Positions 9,267 through 21,651 of a DNA stretch of 64,000 nt are shown here, piece by piece (within the stretch, counting starts at the first letter, position 1; each line of letters starts with the position of its first letter). The notes beneath the pieces were generated by a model that searched no databases, was not told the DNA's origin, and saw nothing but the letters and a program-made list of their open reading frames with translations. Both the position numbers and the translations under genes were made by a program. Origin of the DNA: Phaeacidiphilus oryzae TH49 (GTDB lineage: Bacteria; Actinomycetota; Actinomycetes; Streptomycetales; Streptomycetaceae); contig NZ_JQMQ01000005.1 of NCBI RefSeq assembly GCF_000744815.1, forward strand, positions 1,000,055-1,064,054, given 5' to 3'.

Positions 9267-11023
9267 CGAGACGCCCCCGTTCCCGAGCCGCCGGCCCCTG
9301 CCGCAGGCCCGGTCCCGTCGTCGGTTCGGGTGGCACCGTCGGGGCCGGCCGCCCCCCGCTGGCCGGGCGCGGGGGCGCGTTCCGGGAAGAGCCCCGGCGG
9401 GCGCCCGTTCCCGTCCCAGTTCAGCAGGTTGACCCGGCGGCCGGCGCCGGCCGGCGCGTCCGCCGTCTGCCGGTCCTTGAGGACGTGGAAGTTCTCCACC
9501 GCGGCCGGCGTCGGCGTGCCGGAGGCCTCGCCGAAGGGGCCGCCGGCCATTCCGGGGCCGCCCTCGTAGTCCAGGCTGCAGCCGCCGATCGCGGACTCCT
9601 CCAGCGAGGCGGCCTCCTGCGCGGCCGCCGTCGGGATCACGTACCGGTCCTCGTACTTGGCGACGGCGAGCAGCCGGAACATCGCCTCGATCTCCTCCGG
9701 CTCCATCCCCACCGAGTCGGCGATCGAGGGGTCCGGCTCCTGGCCGAGGTTGATCGCCCGCATGAAGGACCGCATGGCCGCGAGCCGCTCCAGCACCCCG
9801 CGCACCGGCTCCGGGTCCCCCGCGGTGAACAGCTCGGCCAGGTACTCGACGGGGATCCGCAGCGCGTCGATGGCACGGAAGAGGTTCCGGTGGTCCTCGC
9901 CGTCGTGCCCGGTCCTGGCCAGCGCCTCGACGACCGGCGAGAGCGGCGGGATGTACCAGACCATCGGCATGGTCCGGTACTCCGGATGCAGCGGCAGGGC
10001 GACCCGGTGCCGGAGGATCAGGTCCTTGACCGGGGAGCGCCGGGCGGCCTCGATCCACTCGTGGGCGATCCCGGCCCGCTCCGCCTCCCTCCGCACCCGC
10101 GGGTCCTCCGGGTCGAGGAAGACCTCCAACTGCGCCTGGTAGAGCCGCTTCTCGTCCTGGACACTGGCCGCCCGGGCGACCGCCTCCTCGTCGTAGAGCA
10201 TCACGCCGAGGTAGCGCAGCCGCCCGACGCAGGTCTCCGAGCAGACCGTGGGCAGCCCGACCTCGACCCGCGGGTAGCACATGGTGCACTTCTCCGCCTT
10301 GCCGGTGCGGTGGTTGAAGTACACCTTCTTGTACGGGCAGCCGGTGACGCACATCCGCCAGCCGCGGCAGTGGTCCTGGTCCACCAGGACGATGCCGTCC
10401 TCGGCCCGCTTGTACATCGCCCCGGACGGGCAGCTGGCCACGCAGGACGGGTTGAGGCAGTGCTCGCAGATCCTCGGCAGGTAGAACATGAAGGTCTGCT
10501 CGAACCGGCCGGCGATCTCCTTGCCGAGCTCGTCCCTCAACTTCGCGGCCAGCACGTCCTTCTGGGCGTGCTCGGGCATCCCGCCGAGGTTGTCGTCCCA
10601 GTTGGCGCTCCAGGTGATCTCGGTCGGCTTGCCGGTGATCAGCGACCGCGGCCGGGCGGTCGGGAAGTCGTCCCCGGCCGGGGCCTCGGTGAGGTCGGAG
10701 TAGTCGTAGGTCCAGGGCTCGTAGTAGTCCTGGATGGTGGGGAGGACGGGGTTGGAGAAGATGGTGGAGAGCTTGCGGATCCGGCCGCCGGCCTTGAGCC
10801 TGAGCCGGCCGCGCCTGTTCAGCTCCCAGCCGCCGCGCCACTGCTCCTGGTCCTCGTAGCGGCGCGGATAGCCCTGGCCGGGGCGGGTCTCGACGTTGTT
10901 GAACCAGGCGTACTCGACCCCGGCGCGGTTGGTCCAGGTCTGCTTGCAGGTGACCGAGCAGGTGTGGCAGCCGATGCACTTGTCCAGGTTCATCACCATG
11001 GCGATCTGCGCCATGACCTTCAT
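9263..11023 (-). CDS. narH: Respiratory nitrate reductase beta subunit
   Basis: A 586-residue iron-sulfur protein that conducts electrons from NarI to NarG. Four Cys groups are visible: CIGCHTCSVTC near the N-terminus, CEHCLNPSCVASCPSGA, CRGWRMCVTGCPYKK (the Trp in place of a Cys marks the 3Fe-4S cluster) and CTMCYP followed by CSETC. The C-terminal 70 or so residues after DYEGGPGMAGGPFGEA are Pro/Gly-rich and beyond the usual family end. ATG 11023 has GGAGG seven bases upstream, inside the 13-bp gap after narG. Confidence 0.96.
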   Translation of the reverse strand: MKVMAQIAMVMNLDKCIGCHTCSVTCKQTWTNRAGVEYAWFNNVETRPGQGYPRRYEDQEQWRGGWELNRRGRLRLKAGGRIRKLSTIFSNPVLPTIQDYYEPWTYDYSDLTEAPAGDDFPTARPRSLITGKPTEITWSANWDDNLGGMPEHAQKDVLAAKLRDELGKEIAGRFEQTFMFYLPRICEHCLNPSCVASCPSGAMYKRAEDGIVLVDQDHCRGWRMCVTGCPYKKVYFNHRTGKAEKCTMCYPRVEVGLPTVCSETCVGRLRYLGVMLYDEEAVARAASVQDEKRLYQAQLEVFLDPEDPRVRREAERAGIAHEWIEAARRSPVKDLILRHRVALPLHPEYRTMPMVWYIPPLSPVVEALARTGHDGEDHRNLFRAIDALRIPVEYLAELFTAGDPEPVRGVLERLAAMRSFMRAINLGQEPDPSIADSVGMEPEEIEAMFRLLAVAKYEDRYVIPTAAAQEAASLEESAIGGCSLDYEGGPGMAGGPFGEASGTPTPAAVENFHVLKDRQTADAPAGAGRRVNLLNWDGNGRPPGLFPERAPAPGQRGAAGPDGATRTDDGTGPAAGAGGSGTGASR

Positions 11024-11036
11024 TCGTCGCCCTCCA

Positions 11037-14000
11037 TCAGTAGCGGACCGCCTGCGTGCGGCGGCGGATCACGGTGACCTCGTCGCGCTGGTTGCCGGTC
11101 GGGCCGAGGTAGTTGAAGGCCCAGCTCAACTGCCCGTAGCCGCCGATCAGATGGCTCGGCTTGAGCAGCAGCCGGGTGAGCGAGTTGTGGATCCCCCCGC
11201 GCTTCCCGGTGGTCTCCGACTTGGGCACGCCGACCGTCCGGTCCTGGGCGTGGTGCATGTAGACGGTGCCGGCCGGCATCCGCTGCGAGACCACCGCCCG
11301 GGCGGAGACCGCGCCGTTCCGGTTGACCGCCTCCACCCAGTCGTTGTCGGCGACCCCGATCGCCTCGGCGTCCTGCGGGGACATCCAGATGGTCTGGCCG
11401 CCGCGGGAGAGCGAGAGCATGAAGAGGTTGTCCTGGTACTCGGAGTGGATCGACCACTTGTTGTGCGGGGTGAGGTAGCGGACCGTCACCTCCCGCTGGC
11501 CGTCCGGGCCGAGCCTGGGCTCGCCGAAGAGCCGGTGGATGTCCAGCGGCGGCCGGTAGACCGGCAGCGCCTCGCCCAGCTCGTGCATCCAGTCGTGGTC
11601 CACGAAGAAGTGCTGACGGCCCGTCAGGGTGTGCCAGGGCTTGAGGTGTTCGGTGTTCTGGGTGAACGCGGTGTAGCGGCGGCCGCCGGCCTCGCTGCCG
11701 GACCACTCCGGACTGGTGATCACCGGCACCGGCCGGGCCACCGTGTCCGCGTACGAGACCCGCTTGCCCTCGTGCTCGGCGGCCAGGTGCACCATGTCCA
11801 CCCCGGTCCGCTCGCGCTGGGTCTCGAAGCCCTGCACGGCGAGCCGGCCGTTGGTGGTCCCGGCCAGCGCCAGGATGGTGTCGCACCACTTCACCGCGGT
11901 GTCCAGGGCCGGCCGCCCCTGCGCCGGACCGGCGGTCACCGTCCCGTTCTTCTTGCGCAGATAGCCGACCTCCTCGTCGGGCCGCAGCGCGATGCCCTTG
12001 GCGGGCAGTCCGAGCTTCTCCACCAGCGGGCCGAGGGCCGCCATCTTGGCCGCCACCGCCGGGTAGTCGCGCTCGACGACGGTCAGCGCCGGCATCGTCT
12101 TCCCGGGCACGGGCGGGCACTGGCCGAGCTTCCAGTCCAGCGCCCTCCCGCCCGGCTGGGCGGTCTCGGCGGGGGTGTCGTGCTGCAGCGGCGAGGCCAC
12201 CAGGTCCTGCCGGACGCCGAGGTGGGTGCGGGCGAACTCGCTGAACCGGCGGGCCAGTCCGTGGAAGTAGTCGAAGTCCGAACGGGCCTGCCAGGGCGGG
12301 TCGACCGCCGGGGAGAAGGCGTGGACGTACGGGTGCATGTCGGTGCTGGAGAGGTCGTTCTTCTCGTACCAGGTGGCGGCCGGGAAGACGACGTCCGACA
12401 TCAGGGTGGTGGAGGTCATCCGGAAGTCCACCGAGACCAGCAGGTCGAGCTTGCCCTCGGGGGCCTCCGGCCGCCAGCGGACGTCCCTCGGCCGCAGCTC
12501 CTCCGGGGTCTCCCGGGCCGTCACCGCGCTCTCGGTGCCCAGCAGATGGCGCTGGAAGTACTCGGCGCCCTTGGCGGAGGAGCCCAGCAGATTGGCCCGC
12601 CAGCAGGTGAGCACCCGCGGCCAGTTCTCCGACGCGTCCGGGTCCTCGCCGGCGAACCCCAGCCGTCCAGCGGCGAGTTCGCCGACCACATGGCCGCCCG
12701 GGTTCTCCCTGGAGGCGGCCAGCGCCTCGTCGGCGAGGTCCAGCGGGTTGCGGTCGAAGGTCGGGTAGGAGGGCATCCAGCCCATCCGGGTGGCCTGGGC
12801 CAGCACGTCCGCGGCGGCCATCCCGGACCAGCGGCCGCTGCCGAGCGCCCCGGCCAGGGCGTCCGCGGAGAACTGGTCGTAGCGCCACTGGTCGGTGTGG
12901 AGGAACCAGTAGCCGGTGCCGATCGCCTGGCGCGGCGGGCGGGACCAGTCCAGGGCGGCGGCCAGGGTGGCCCAGCCGGTCACCGGACGGCACTTCTCCT
13001 GGCCGACGTAGTGCGCCCAGCCGCCCCCGTTGCGGCCCTGGCAGCCGGTGAGCTGGAGGAGGGCGAGGAAGGTGCGGTAGATGGTCTCGGAGTGGAACCA
13101 GTGGTTGGTGCCGGCGCCCATCAGGATCATGCAGCGGCCCCGCGACTTCTCCGCGGTCTCCGCGAACTCCTGGGCCACCCGCACCACCTGGGCCGCCGGC
13201 ACCGAGGTGATGGCCTCCTGCCAGGCGGGCGTTCCGGGCTGCCGCGGATCGAGGTAGCCGGTCGGCCATTCGCCCGGCAGGCCCTCCCGGCCCACCCCGT
13301 ACTGGGCGAGCAGCAGGTCGAAGACGGTGGTCACCAGCGGTCCGCCAGGGGTCACCCGGCGGGCCGGCACCCCCCGGCGGAGGACCGCGCCGGAGCCGTC
13401 CGCCGAGTCGAAGCGGTTGAGCAGCACCTCGGCGGGTTCCGCGCCGGGAGCGCCGTGGAGGCTCAACCTCGGTGCCACATCGCCGAGTTCGAGGTTCCAG
13501 TTGCCCTTGCCCGTCTCCGTCCAGCGGAAGCCGAGTGAGCCGTTGGGCACCACCGGGCGGCCGGTCCGCTCGTCCAGCAGCACGGTCTTCCAGTCCGCGC
13601 CCTCCGCCGAGGCGTCGGGTCCGCCGAGGTCGGTGGCCCGCAGGAATTTCCCGGCGGTGAAGCCGCCGCCCTCCCGCGGTTCCAGGGTGACCAGGAAGGG
13701 CAGGTCGGTGTAGCGCTTCACATAGTCCTGGAAGAAGGGGACCTGGCGCTCCGTGAAGAACTCCCGCAGGATGACGTGGCCCATCGCCATGGCCAGCGCC
13801 GCGTCCGTGCCGGGGTGGGGGTGCATCCACTCGTCGGCGAACTTGGTGTTGTCCGCGTAGTCCGGGGAGACCGCCACCACCTTCTGGCCGCGGTAGCGCG
13901 CCTCGGCCATCCAGTGGGCGTCCGGGGTCCGGGTGACCGGGACGTTGGACCCCCACATCATCAGGTAGGCCGCGTCCCACCAGTCCCCCGACTCGGGGAC

Positions 14001-14834
14001 GTCCGTCTGGTCGCCGAAGACCTGCGGGGAGGCCACCGGCAGGTCGGCGTACCAGTCGTAGAAGGACAGCATGGAGCCGCCGATCAGCGACATGAACCGG
14101 GCCCCGGCCGCGTGCGAGACCATCGACATCGCGGGGATCGGCGAGAAGCCGGCGATCCGGTCCGGGCCCCAGCGCTTGATGGTGTGGACGTGCGCGGCCG
14201 CCGCGATGTCCAGCGCCTCGTCCCAACTCGCCCGCACCAGGCCGCCCTTGCCGCGGGTCCGCTGGTAGGAGCGGCGGCGCTGCGGATCCTCCTGGATCTC
14301 CGCCCAGGCCTCCACGGCGTCCCCGCCGTGGCGCCGCCGGGCCTCCCGGAACATCCGCAGCAGCTCGCCGCGGACGTACGGGTAGCGGACCCGGGTCGGC
14401 GAGTAGGTGTACCAGGAGAAGGCGGCCCCGCGCGGGCAGCCGCGCGGCTCGTACTCGGGCCGGTCCGGGCCGACCGAGGGGTAGTCGGTCTCCTGGGTCT
14501 CCCAGGTGATGATCCCGTCCTTGACGTAGACCTTCCAGCGGCAGGAGCCGGTGCAGTTCACCCCGTGGGTGGAGTTCACGACCTTGTCGTGGCTCCACCG
14601 GTCCCGGTAGAAGACGTCGCCCTCGCGGCCGCCCTGCCGGAACAGCGCCCGGAGGTCGGGCGCGGTCCGCGTCCCCGACCGGCGGAAGGCCGAGCCCAGC
14701 TTCAGCAGGGCGTCCTCCACCGGGCCGTCTGTGGCCGGGCCTGGCGCTCCGCCCGCCGCCGCTCCGCCCGCCGCCGCTTCCCCCACCGCCGATGCGCCCG
14801 CTCCGGACCCTTCCGCTGGCACCCGCTGCTCCAC
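11037..14834 (-). CDS. narG: Respiratory nitrate reductase alpha subunit
   Basis: A 1265-residue molybdopterin oxidoreductase that reduces nitrate to nitrite on the cytoplasmic side. The N-terminal iron-sulfur motif is HGVNCTGSCRWKVYVKDG. The region around SFYDWYADLPVASPQVFGDQ, followed by MMWGSNVPVTRTPDAHW, is the molybdenum/MGD-binding stretch of NarG. The C-terminal domain holds MYMHHAQDRTVGVP. The start GTG 14834-14832 (EQRVPAEGSG) was chosen because GGAGG lies four bases upstream; the open frame extends 22 codons further without a site. First gene of narGHJI, divergent from narK. Confidence 0.96.
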   Translation of the reverse strand: MEQRVPAEGSGAGASAVGEAAAGGAAAGGAPGPATDGPVEDALLKLGSAFRRSGTRTAPDLRALFRQGGREGDVFYRDRWSHDKVVNSTHGVNCTGSCRWKVYVKDGIITWETQETDYPSVGPDRPEYEPRGCPRGAAFSWYTYSPTRVRYPYVRGELLRMFREARRRHGGDAVEAWAEIQEDPQRRRSYQRTRGKGGLVRASWDEALDIAAAAHVHTIKRWGPDRIAGFSPIPAMSMVSHAAGARFMSLIGGSMLSFYDWYADLPVASPQVFGDQTDVPESGDWWDAAYLMMWGSNVPVTRTPDAHWMAEARYRGQKVVAVSPDYADNTKFADEWMHPHPGTDAALAMAMGHVILREFFTERQVPFFQDYVKRYTDLPFLVTLEPREGGGFTAGKFLRATDLGGPDASAEGADWKTVLLDERTGRPVVPNGSLGFRWTETGKGNWNLELGDVAPRLSLHGAPGAEPAEVLLNRFDSADGSGAVLRRGVPARRVTPGGPLVTTVFDLLLAQYGVGREGLPGEWPTGYLDPRQPGTPAWQEAITSVPAAQVVRVAQEFAETAEKSRGRCMILMGAGTNHWFHSETIYRTFLALLQLTGCQGRNGGGWAHYVGQEKCRPVTGWATLAAALDWSRPPRQAIGTGYWFLHTDQWRYDQFSADALAGALGSGRWSGMAAADVLAQATRMGWMPSYPTFDRNPLDLADEALAASRENPGGHVVGELAAGRLGFAGEDPDASENWPRVLTCWRANLLGSSAKGAEYFQRHLLGTESAVTARETPEELRPRDVRWRPEAPEGKLDLLVSVDFRMTSTTLMSDVVFPAATWYEKNDLSSTDMHPYVHAFSPAVDPPWQARSDFDYFHGLARRFSEFARTHLGVRQDLVASPLQHDTPAETAQPGGRALDWKLGQCPPVPGKTMPALTVVERDYPAVAAKMAALGPLVEKLGLPAKGIALRPDEEVGYLRKKNGTVTAGPAQGRPALDTAVKWCDTILALAGTTNGRLAVQGFETQRERTGVDMVHLAAEHEGKRVSYADTVARPVPVITSPEWSGSEAGGRRYTAFTQNTEHLKPWHTLTGRQHFFVDHDWMHELGEALPVYRPPLDIHRLFGEPRLGPDGQREVTVRYLTPHNKWSIHSEYQDNLFMLSLSRGGQTIWMSPQDAEAIGVADNDWVEAVNRNGAVSARAVVSQRMPAGTVYMHHAQDRTVGVPKSETTGKRGGIHNSLTRLLLKPSHLIGGYGQLSWAFNYLGPTGNQRDEVTVIRRRTQAVRY

Positions 14835-15091
14835 AGCACCTCCTCGTCCGGCCGGCCGTTCCGCGAGCCGCCCCACCGGGTCCGGCCGGGCCCCGCCCAC
14901 CGGGCTGACAACCAGTCATCCAGGATCGTTCCGATCCCTCCGCCCGTCAGGATCCCGGGCCGAACCGATCAGCGAAGCGGCCCGTTCAGCCCAACCACAT
15001 GAGCCGAATGGCCCCAGCTGCACAGCAGGCCGAGACGGTGCACTCATAGCGTCATGGGGATACCAAGCAGCCCTGGAAACGGAGGTCCCAG
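14835..15091. promoter_or_regulatory. narG-narK divergent control region
   Basis: 257 bp with no gene. An exact inverted repeat, GGATCG-TTC-CGATCC, is at 14923-14937, about 90 bp before narG, and a -10-like TAGCGT for narK is at 15047-15052. The repeat is a candidate site for a nitrate- or oxygen-responsive regulator. None is encoded in this block. Confidence 0.4.
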
Positions 15092-16429
15092 GTGTCGACC
15101 GAGTCTCCGGAACACCGCACGGACACCCCCGCCGGCCGGCCGACCGCCCCACCGGTCACTCCCACCAGCGAGAACGCCCCGGCCTCGGTCACCGCCCGCG
15201 GAGGGGCCATGTCCGGCGGGCGGCACCGGCCGGGCGAGCGGGTGCCGGCCGCGGCCTACATCAACCTGGTGGTGGCCACCGTCGGCTTCGCGCTCACCTT
15301 CTGGGCCTGGAACCTGATCGCGCCGCTGGCCGGCGACTTCCAGAGCAGGCTGGGCTTCAGCTCCTTCGCCCAGTCGGTGCTGGTGGCCATTCCGGTGCTG
15401 GTCGGCTCGCTGGGCCGGGTCCCGGTCGGCGCGCTCACCGACAAGCTGGGTGCCCGGGTGATGTTCCCGCTGGTCAGCGCGCTGACCATCATTCCGGTGC
15501 TGCTGCTGATCCCGGCCGCCCACTCCTACTGGGCGCTCTGCCTGGTCGGCTTCGTCCTCGGCCTGGGCGGCACCACCTTCGCCATCGGCATCCCTCTGGT
15601 CAACTCCTGGTTCCCGCCGGCGAAGCGCGGCTTCGCGCTGGGCGTCTTCGGGATGGGCATGGGCGGTACGGCCCTCTCCGGCTACTTCAGCCCCCGGCTG
15701 TACAAGGACGGCGTCAACCTCCCCTACATCGTGGTGGCCTGCGCCATCGCGGCGTTCTGCGTCCTCGCCGTGCTGCTGATCCGGGACAACCCGGACCGGG
15801 TGATGCCGACCAAGCCGCTGGGCGCCCGGCTGGCCGCGGCCGGCCGGATCCGGGTCACCTGGGAACTGTCCGCGCTGTACGCGATCGGTTTCGGCGGCGT
15901 GGTCGCCTTCGGCGTCTACCTGCCGACGTACCTCAAGACCTGGTACCACCTCAGCCCCACCGACGCGGGCACCAAGGCCGCCGGGTTCGCGCTGGTCACA
16001 GTGATCTTCCGGCCCTTCGGCGGCTGGCTCTCGGACCGCGTCCACCCGGCCGTGGTGAGCTGCGCGGCGCTGGCGTTCGCCGGGACCATGGCGGTGCTGC
16101 AGTCCTTCGACCCGCACCTCTACCCCGGCGGCACGGTCTTCCTGCTGTGCATGGCGGCCGGCCTGGGCTGCACCTCCGGCTCGGTCTTCGCGCTGGTCTC
16201 CCGGGTGACGCCGGTCCAGCAGGTGGGCTCGGTGACCGGCATCGTCGGCGCCGTCGGCGGCCTCGGCGGCTTCGTGCCGCCGCTGGTGATGGGCGCCATC
16301 TACAGCGCCAAGAGCTCGTACGCGATCGGCTTCATGCTCCTCTCCGACCTGGCGCTGGCCGGTGCGGTCTACTCGATCGCCCGGATGCGGACCGACGGCG
16401 ACCCCGCCAAGCGGCCCGCGGCGGACTGA
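15092..16429 (+). CDS. narK: Nitrate/nitrite transporter (MFS, NarK family)
   Basis: A 445-residue major-facilitator protein with about 12 membrane segments. NarK-type features are NLVVATVGFALTFWAWNLIAPL in the first helix, the nitrate-signature glycine-rich segments GLGGTTFAIGIPLVNSWFPPAKRGFALGVFGMGMGGTA and GLGCTSGSVFALVSR, and VGALTDKLGAR in the first loop. It would bring nitrate in and/or pass nitrite out for the cytoplasm-facing NarG. Start GTG 15092 has GGAGG six bases upstream. The first 45 residues are hydrophilic. Confidence 0.93.
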   Translation: MSTESPEHRTDTPAGRPTAPPVTPTSENAPASVTARGGAMSGGRHRPGERVPAAAYINLVVATVGFALTFWAWNLIAPLAGDFQSRLGFSSFAQSVLVAIPVLVGSLGRVPVGALTDKLGARVMFPLVSALTIIPVLLLIPAAHSYWALCLVGFVLGLGGTTFAIGIPLVNSWFPPAKRGFALGVFGMGMGGTALSGYFSPRLYKDGVNLPYIVVACAIAAFCVLAVLLIRDNPDRVMPTKPLGARLAAAGRIRVTWELSALYAIGFGGVVAFGVYLPTYLKTWYHLSPTDAGTKAAGFALVTVIFRPFGGWLSDRVHPAVVSCAALAFAGTMAVLQSFDPHLYPGGTVFLLCMAAGLGCTSGSVFALVSRVTPVQQVGSVTGIVGAVGGLGGFVPPLVMGAIYSAKSSYAIGFMLLSDLALAGAVYSIARMRTDGDPAKRPAAD

Positions 16430-16525
16430 CCGCTCCCCGATCGCGCCGGCGCCGCAGGCGGAGTGCGGAGTGCGGCGCCGGCCGCGCGGTTCCCGGGGCC
16501 CCTGGCGGGCGCGGCGGCCGCGGCG
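16430..16525. repeat. Partial copy of the intergenic hairpin family between narK and argR
   Basis: Contains GCCGGCGCCGCAGGCGGAGTG and, at about 16480-16505, CCGCGCGGTTCCCGGGGCC, a degraded right half of the element at 6019-6148. The two flanking genes converge here, so this is probably their shared terminator. It also has a short duplicated GGAGTGC. Confidence 0.45.
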
Positions 16526-17053
16526 CTACAAGCGCTTCGTCTGGGCCAGCAGCATGAGATGGGCGGCCAGCGCGTCGCCGCCGTCCGGGTCGCGGGAGAT
16601 GAGGAGGACGGTGTCGTCTCCGGCGATGGTGCCGATGATCTCCTCCACCTCCGCCGCGTCGATCGCCGAGGCCAGGAACTGCGCGGCCCCCGGCGGCGTC
16701 CGCAGCACGACCAGGTTCGCCGACGGCGTCGCGGAGACCAGCAGCTCGCCCGCCAGCCGCGCCATCCGCGCCTCCGTCGCCGACTCCCCCAGCGGCGCCC
16801 GCGGCGTCCGGTCGCCGCCCTCGCCGGGGACGGCGTAGATCAGCGCGCCGTCGTTGTCCCGGATCTTGACCGCGCCCAGCTCGTCCAGGTCCCGGGAGAG
16901 GGTGGCCTGGGTGACCGTCAGCCCGTCGTCCGCCAGCAGCTTCGCCAACTGGCTCTGCGAGCGGACGGGCTGACGGGTCAGCAGCTCCACGATCCGGCGG
17001 TGGCGCGCGGTACGCGTCTGCGGGACCTGGGCGTGCGGGTGGGGCTCGGTCAT
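16526..17053 (-). CDS. argR: Arginine repressor
   Basis: A 175-residue repressor. The N-terminal winged helix-turn-helix is clear ([20 protein letters not shown], then [19 protein letters not shown]). The C-terminal arginine-binding and hexamerisation domain contains [20 protein letters not shown] and [16 protein letters not shown], with the GDD arginine ligands. It is the last gene of argCJBDR and represses the pathway when arginine is abundant. ARG-box-like sites lie before argH and argC in this window. Confidence 0.95.
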   Translation of the reverse strand: MTEPHPHAQVPQTRTARHRRIVELLTRQPVRSQSQLAKLLADDGLTVTQATLSRDLDELGAVKIRDNDGALIYAVPGEGGDRTPRAPLGESATEARMARLAGELLVSATPSANLVVLRTPPGAAQFLASAIDAAEVEEIIGTIAGDDTVLLISRDPDGGDALAAHLMLLAQTKRL

Positions 17054-17115
17054 CGGGCTCCTCTGGAGGGATCGGCGGGCGGGCGGTGCGACGGCGGGCC
17101 CGGCGGGCGGCCGGC

Positions 17116-18303
17116 TCAGGCCCCCGCTTCCCGCACCGAGCGGAGGATTCCCGGCAGCACCGCGAGGAACGCGTCCGCGTCCACCTCGGGGAGGGTCAGC
17201 GGCGGCACCAGCCGGACCAGATCCGGCCCGGTGGCGTTGACCAGGAAGCCGGCCCGCTGGGCGGCGGCCTGCACCTGGGGCGCGAGGGGTTCGGTGAGAA
17301 CGATACCCAGCAGCAGCCCCGTCCCGCGCACCCGGGCGACCAGCGGATCCCCGATCGACTCGATCCCGGAGCGCAGCCGCTCGCCGACCCGCTTGACGTG
17401 GTCCAGCAGCCCGTCCTGGGCGATGGTGTCGAGGACCGCGAGCCCGGCCGCGCAGCAGACCGGGTTTCCCCCGAAGGTGGTGCCGTGCTGCCCCGGCTGG
17501 AGCAGTTCGGCGGCGGCCCCGAAGGCGACCGTGGCGCCGATCGGCAGCCCGCCGCCGAGGCCCTTGGCCAGGGTGACCACATCCGGCTCGATGCCCGCCG
17601 CCTGGTGGGCGAACCAGTGGCCGGTCCGGCCGATCCCGGTCTGCACCTCGTCGACGACCAGCAGGGCGCCCTTGGCCCGGGTGATCTCCCGGGCCGCCTC
17701 CAGATAGCCGTCCGGGGCGGGGACCGCCCCGTTCTCGCCCTGCACCGGCTCGACGATGAAGAACGCGGTCTCCTCGGTCACCGCCGCCCGCAGCGCCTCC
17801 ACGTCCCCGTACGGGACGAACTCGACGTCCCCGGGCAGCGGGGCGAAGCCGTCCTGCTTGCCGGGCTGGCCGGTCAGCGACAGGGCGCCCATGGTCCGGC
17901 CGTGGAAGCCGCCGGTGGTGGCGACCATGTGCCGGCGCCCGGTCAGCCGGCCGATCTTGAACGCCCCCTCGTTGGCCTCGGCACCGGAGTTGCAGAAGAA
18001 GACCCGGCCCGGGCGGCCGAACAGCTCCAGCAGCCGCTCGGAGAGCCGCACCGGCGGCTCGGCGATGAACAGGTTGGAGACGTGGCCGAGGGTGTTGATC
18101 TGCTCGGTGACCGCCCCCACCACCGCCGGGTGGCCGTGGCCCAGCGCGTTGACCGCGATCCCGGCGACCAGGTCGGTGTACCGCTTGCCGTCGGCGTCCC
18201 AGACGTGCGCGCCCTCGCCCCTGGCCAGCGGGATCCGCGGGGTGCCGTAGTTGTTCATCAGCGACTGCTGCCAGCGCTGCGTGAGTTCCTGATTGCCCGT
18301 CAT
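17116..18303 (-). CDS. argD: Acetylornithine aminotransferase
   Basis: A 395-residue class III PLP aminotransferase converting N-acetylglutamate semialdehyde to N-acetylornithine. [34 protein letters not shown] (PLP-binding Asp) and [16 protein letters not shown] (Schiff-base Lys) are all present, and length is standard. It starts 4 bp after the argB stop and is followed 62 bp later by argR. Confidence 0.95.
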   Translation of the reverse strand: MTGNQELTQRWQQSLMNNYGTPRIPLARGEGAHVWDADGKRYTDLVAGIAVNALGHGHPAVVGAVTEQINTLGHVSNLFIAEPPVRLSERLLELFGRPGRVFFCNSGAEANEGAFKIGRLTGRRHMVATTGGFHGRTMGALSLTGQPGKQDGFAPLPGDVEFVPYGDVEALRAAVTEETAFFIVEPVQGENGAVPAPDGYLEAAREITRAKGALLVVDEVQTGIGRTGHWFAHQAAGIEPDVVTLAKGLGGGLPIGATVAFGAAAELLQPGQHGTTFGGNPVCCAAGLAVLDTIAQDGLLDHVKRVGERLRSGIESIGDPLVARVRGTGLLLGIVLTEPLAPQVQAAAQRAGFLVNATGPDLVRLVPPLTLPEVDADAFLAVLPGILRSVREAGA

Positions 18304-18307
18304 CGTC

Positions 18308-19246
18308 CTACTCCCCCAGCAGCTTCTTCGATTCCAGCGGCTCTTCGTCCGGGACGACCATGGTGCCGATGCCCTCGTCCGTGAAGACCTCCAGCAGCAG
18401 CGCGTGCGGCACCCGGCCGTCCAGCACGTGCGCGGTGCGGACGCCCTCGCGGACGGCGCGGAGGCAGCCCTCCATCTTCGGGACCATCCCGCTGGCCAGC
18501 CCGGGCAGCAGCTCCTCCAGCTCGCTCGCGCTGAGCCGGCTGATCACGTCGTCGCTGGCCGGCCAGTCCGCGTAGAGGCCCTCCACGTCGGTGAGGACGA
18601 CCAGCTTCTCGGCGCCGAGGGCGACCGCCAGCGCGGCGGCCGCGGTGTCCGCGTTGATGTTGTAGACGTGCCCGTCGTCGGCCCGCGCGATCGAGGAGAT
18701 CACCGGGATCCGGCCGTCCTCCAGCAGGGCGTTGACCGCCCCCGGGTCGACCTTGTCCACCTCGCCGACCAGGCCGATGTCCACCCGCTCGCCGTCCACC
18801 GTGGCGAAGTGCTTGACCGCGGTCATGGTGTGGGCGTCCTCGCCGGTCATCCCGACGGCGAACGGGCCGTGCGCGTTGAGCAGCCCGACCAGCTCACGCT
18901 GGACCTGGCCGGCCAGCACCATCCGGACCACGTCCATGGTCTCCGGGGTGGTGACCCGCAGGCCGGCGACCCGGCTGGTCTCCAGGCCGAGCCTCTCCAG
19001 GTGGGCGTTGATCTGCGGGCCCCCGCCGTGCACCACGACCGGGCGCAGCCCGGCGTACCGCAGGAAGACCACGTCCTGGGCGAACGCGGCCTGCAGGGCC
19101 TCGTCCACCATGGCGTTGCCGCCGAACTTGATCACCACGGTCTTGCCGTGGAAGCGCTCCAGCCAGGGCAGCGCCTCGATCAGCGTGCGCGCCTTGGGCA
19201 GGGCGGTATGGTTCCGGGCGCCGGCTCCGGCCGGCTCGGTGTTCAC
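18308..19246 (-). CDS. argB: Acetylglutamate kinase
   Basis: A 312-residue amino-acid kinase that phosphorylates N-acetylglutamate, the usual feedback-controlled step. [17 protein letters not shown] gives the ATP-binding lysine and glycines; [19 protein letters not shown], the acetylglutamate loop, and [31 protein letters not shown] are also present. The N-terminal extension ([14 protein letters not shown]) is of the type found in arginine-inhibited hexameric enzymes. Start GTG 19246. Between argJ and argD in the operon. Confidence 0.95.
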   Translation of the reverse strand: MNTEPAGAGARNHTALPKARTLIEALPWLERFHGKTVVIKFGGNAMVDEALQAAFAQDVVFLRYAGLRPVVVHGGGPQINAHLERLGLETSRVAGLRVTTPETMDVVRMVLAGQVQRELVGLLNAHGPFAVGMTGEDAHTMTAVKHFATVDGERVDIGLVGEVDKVDPGAVNALLEDGRIPVISSIARADDGHVYNINADTAAAALAVALGAEKLVVLTDVEGLYADWPASDDVISRLSASELEELLPGLASGMVPKMEGCLRAVREGVRTAHVLDGRVPHALLLEVFTDEGIGTMVVPDEEPLESKKLLGE

Positions 19247-19293
19247 GTTCTCCGACGCTCCCTCAAACCCTCAAAACGTGTGTGCCGGCGGCC

Positions 19294-21591
<2,298 letters not shown>

Positions 21592-21651
21592 CAACGATAA
21601 GGGCGGTCAGCGGAAGCCGAAGCGGGCAGGGCAGTGCCGGGAAGGGAAGGA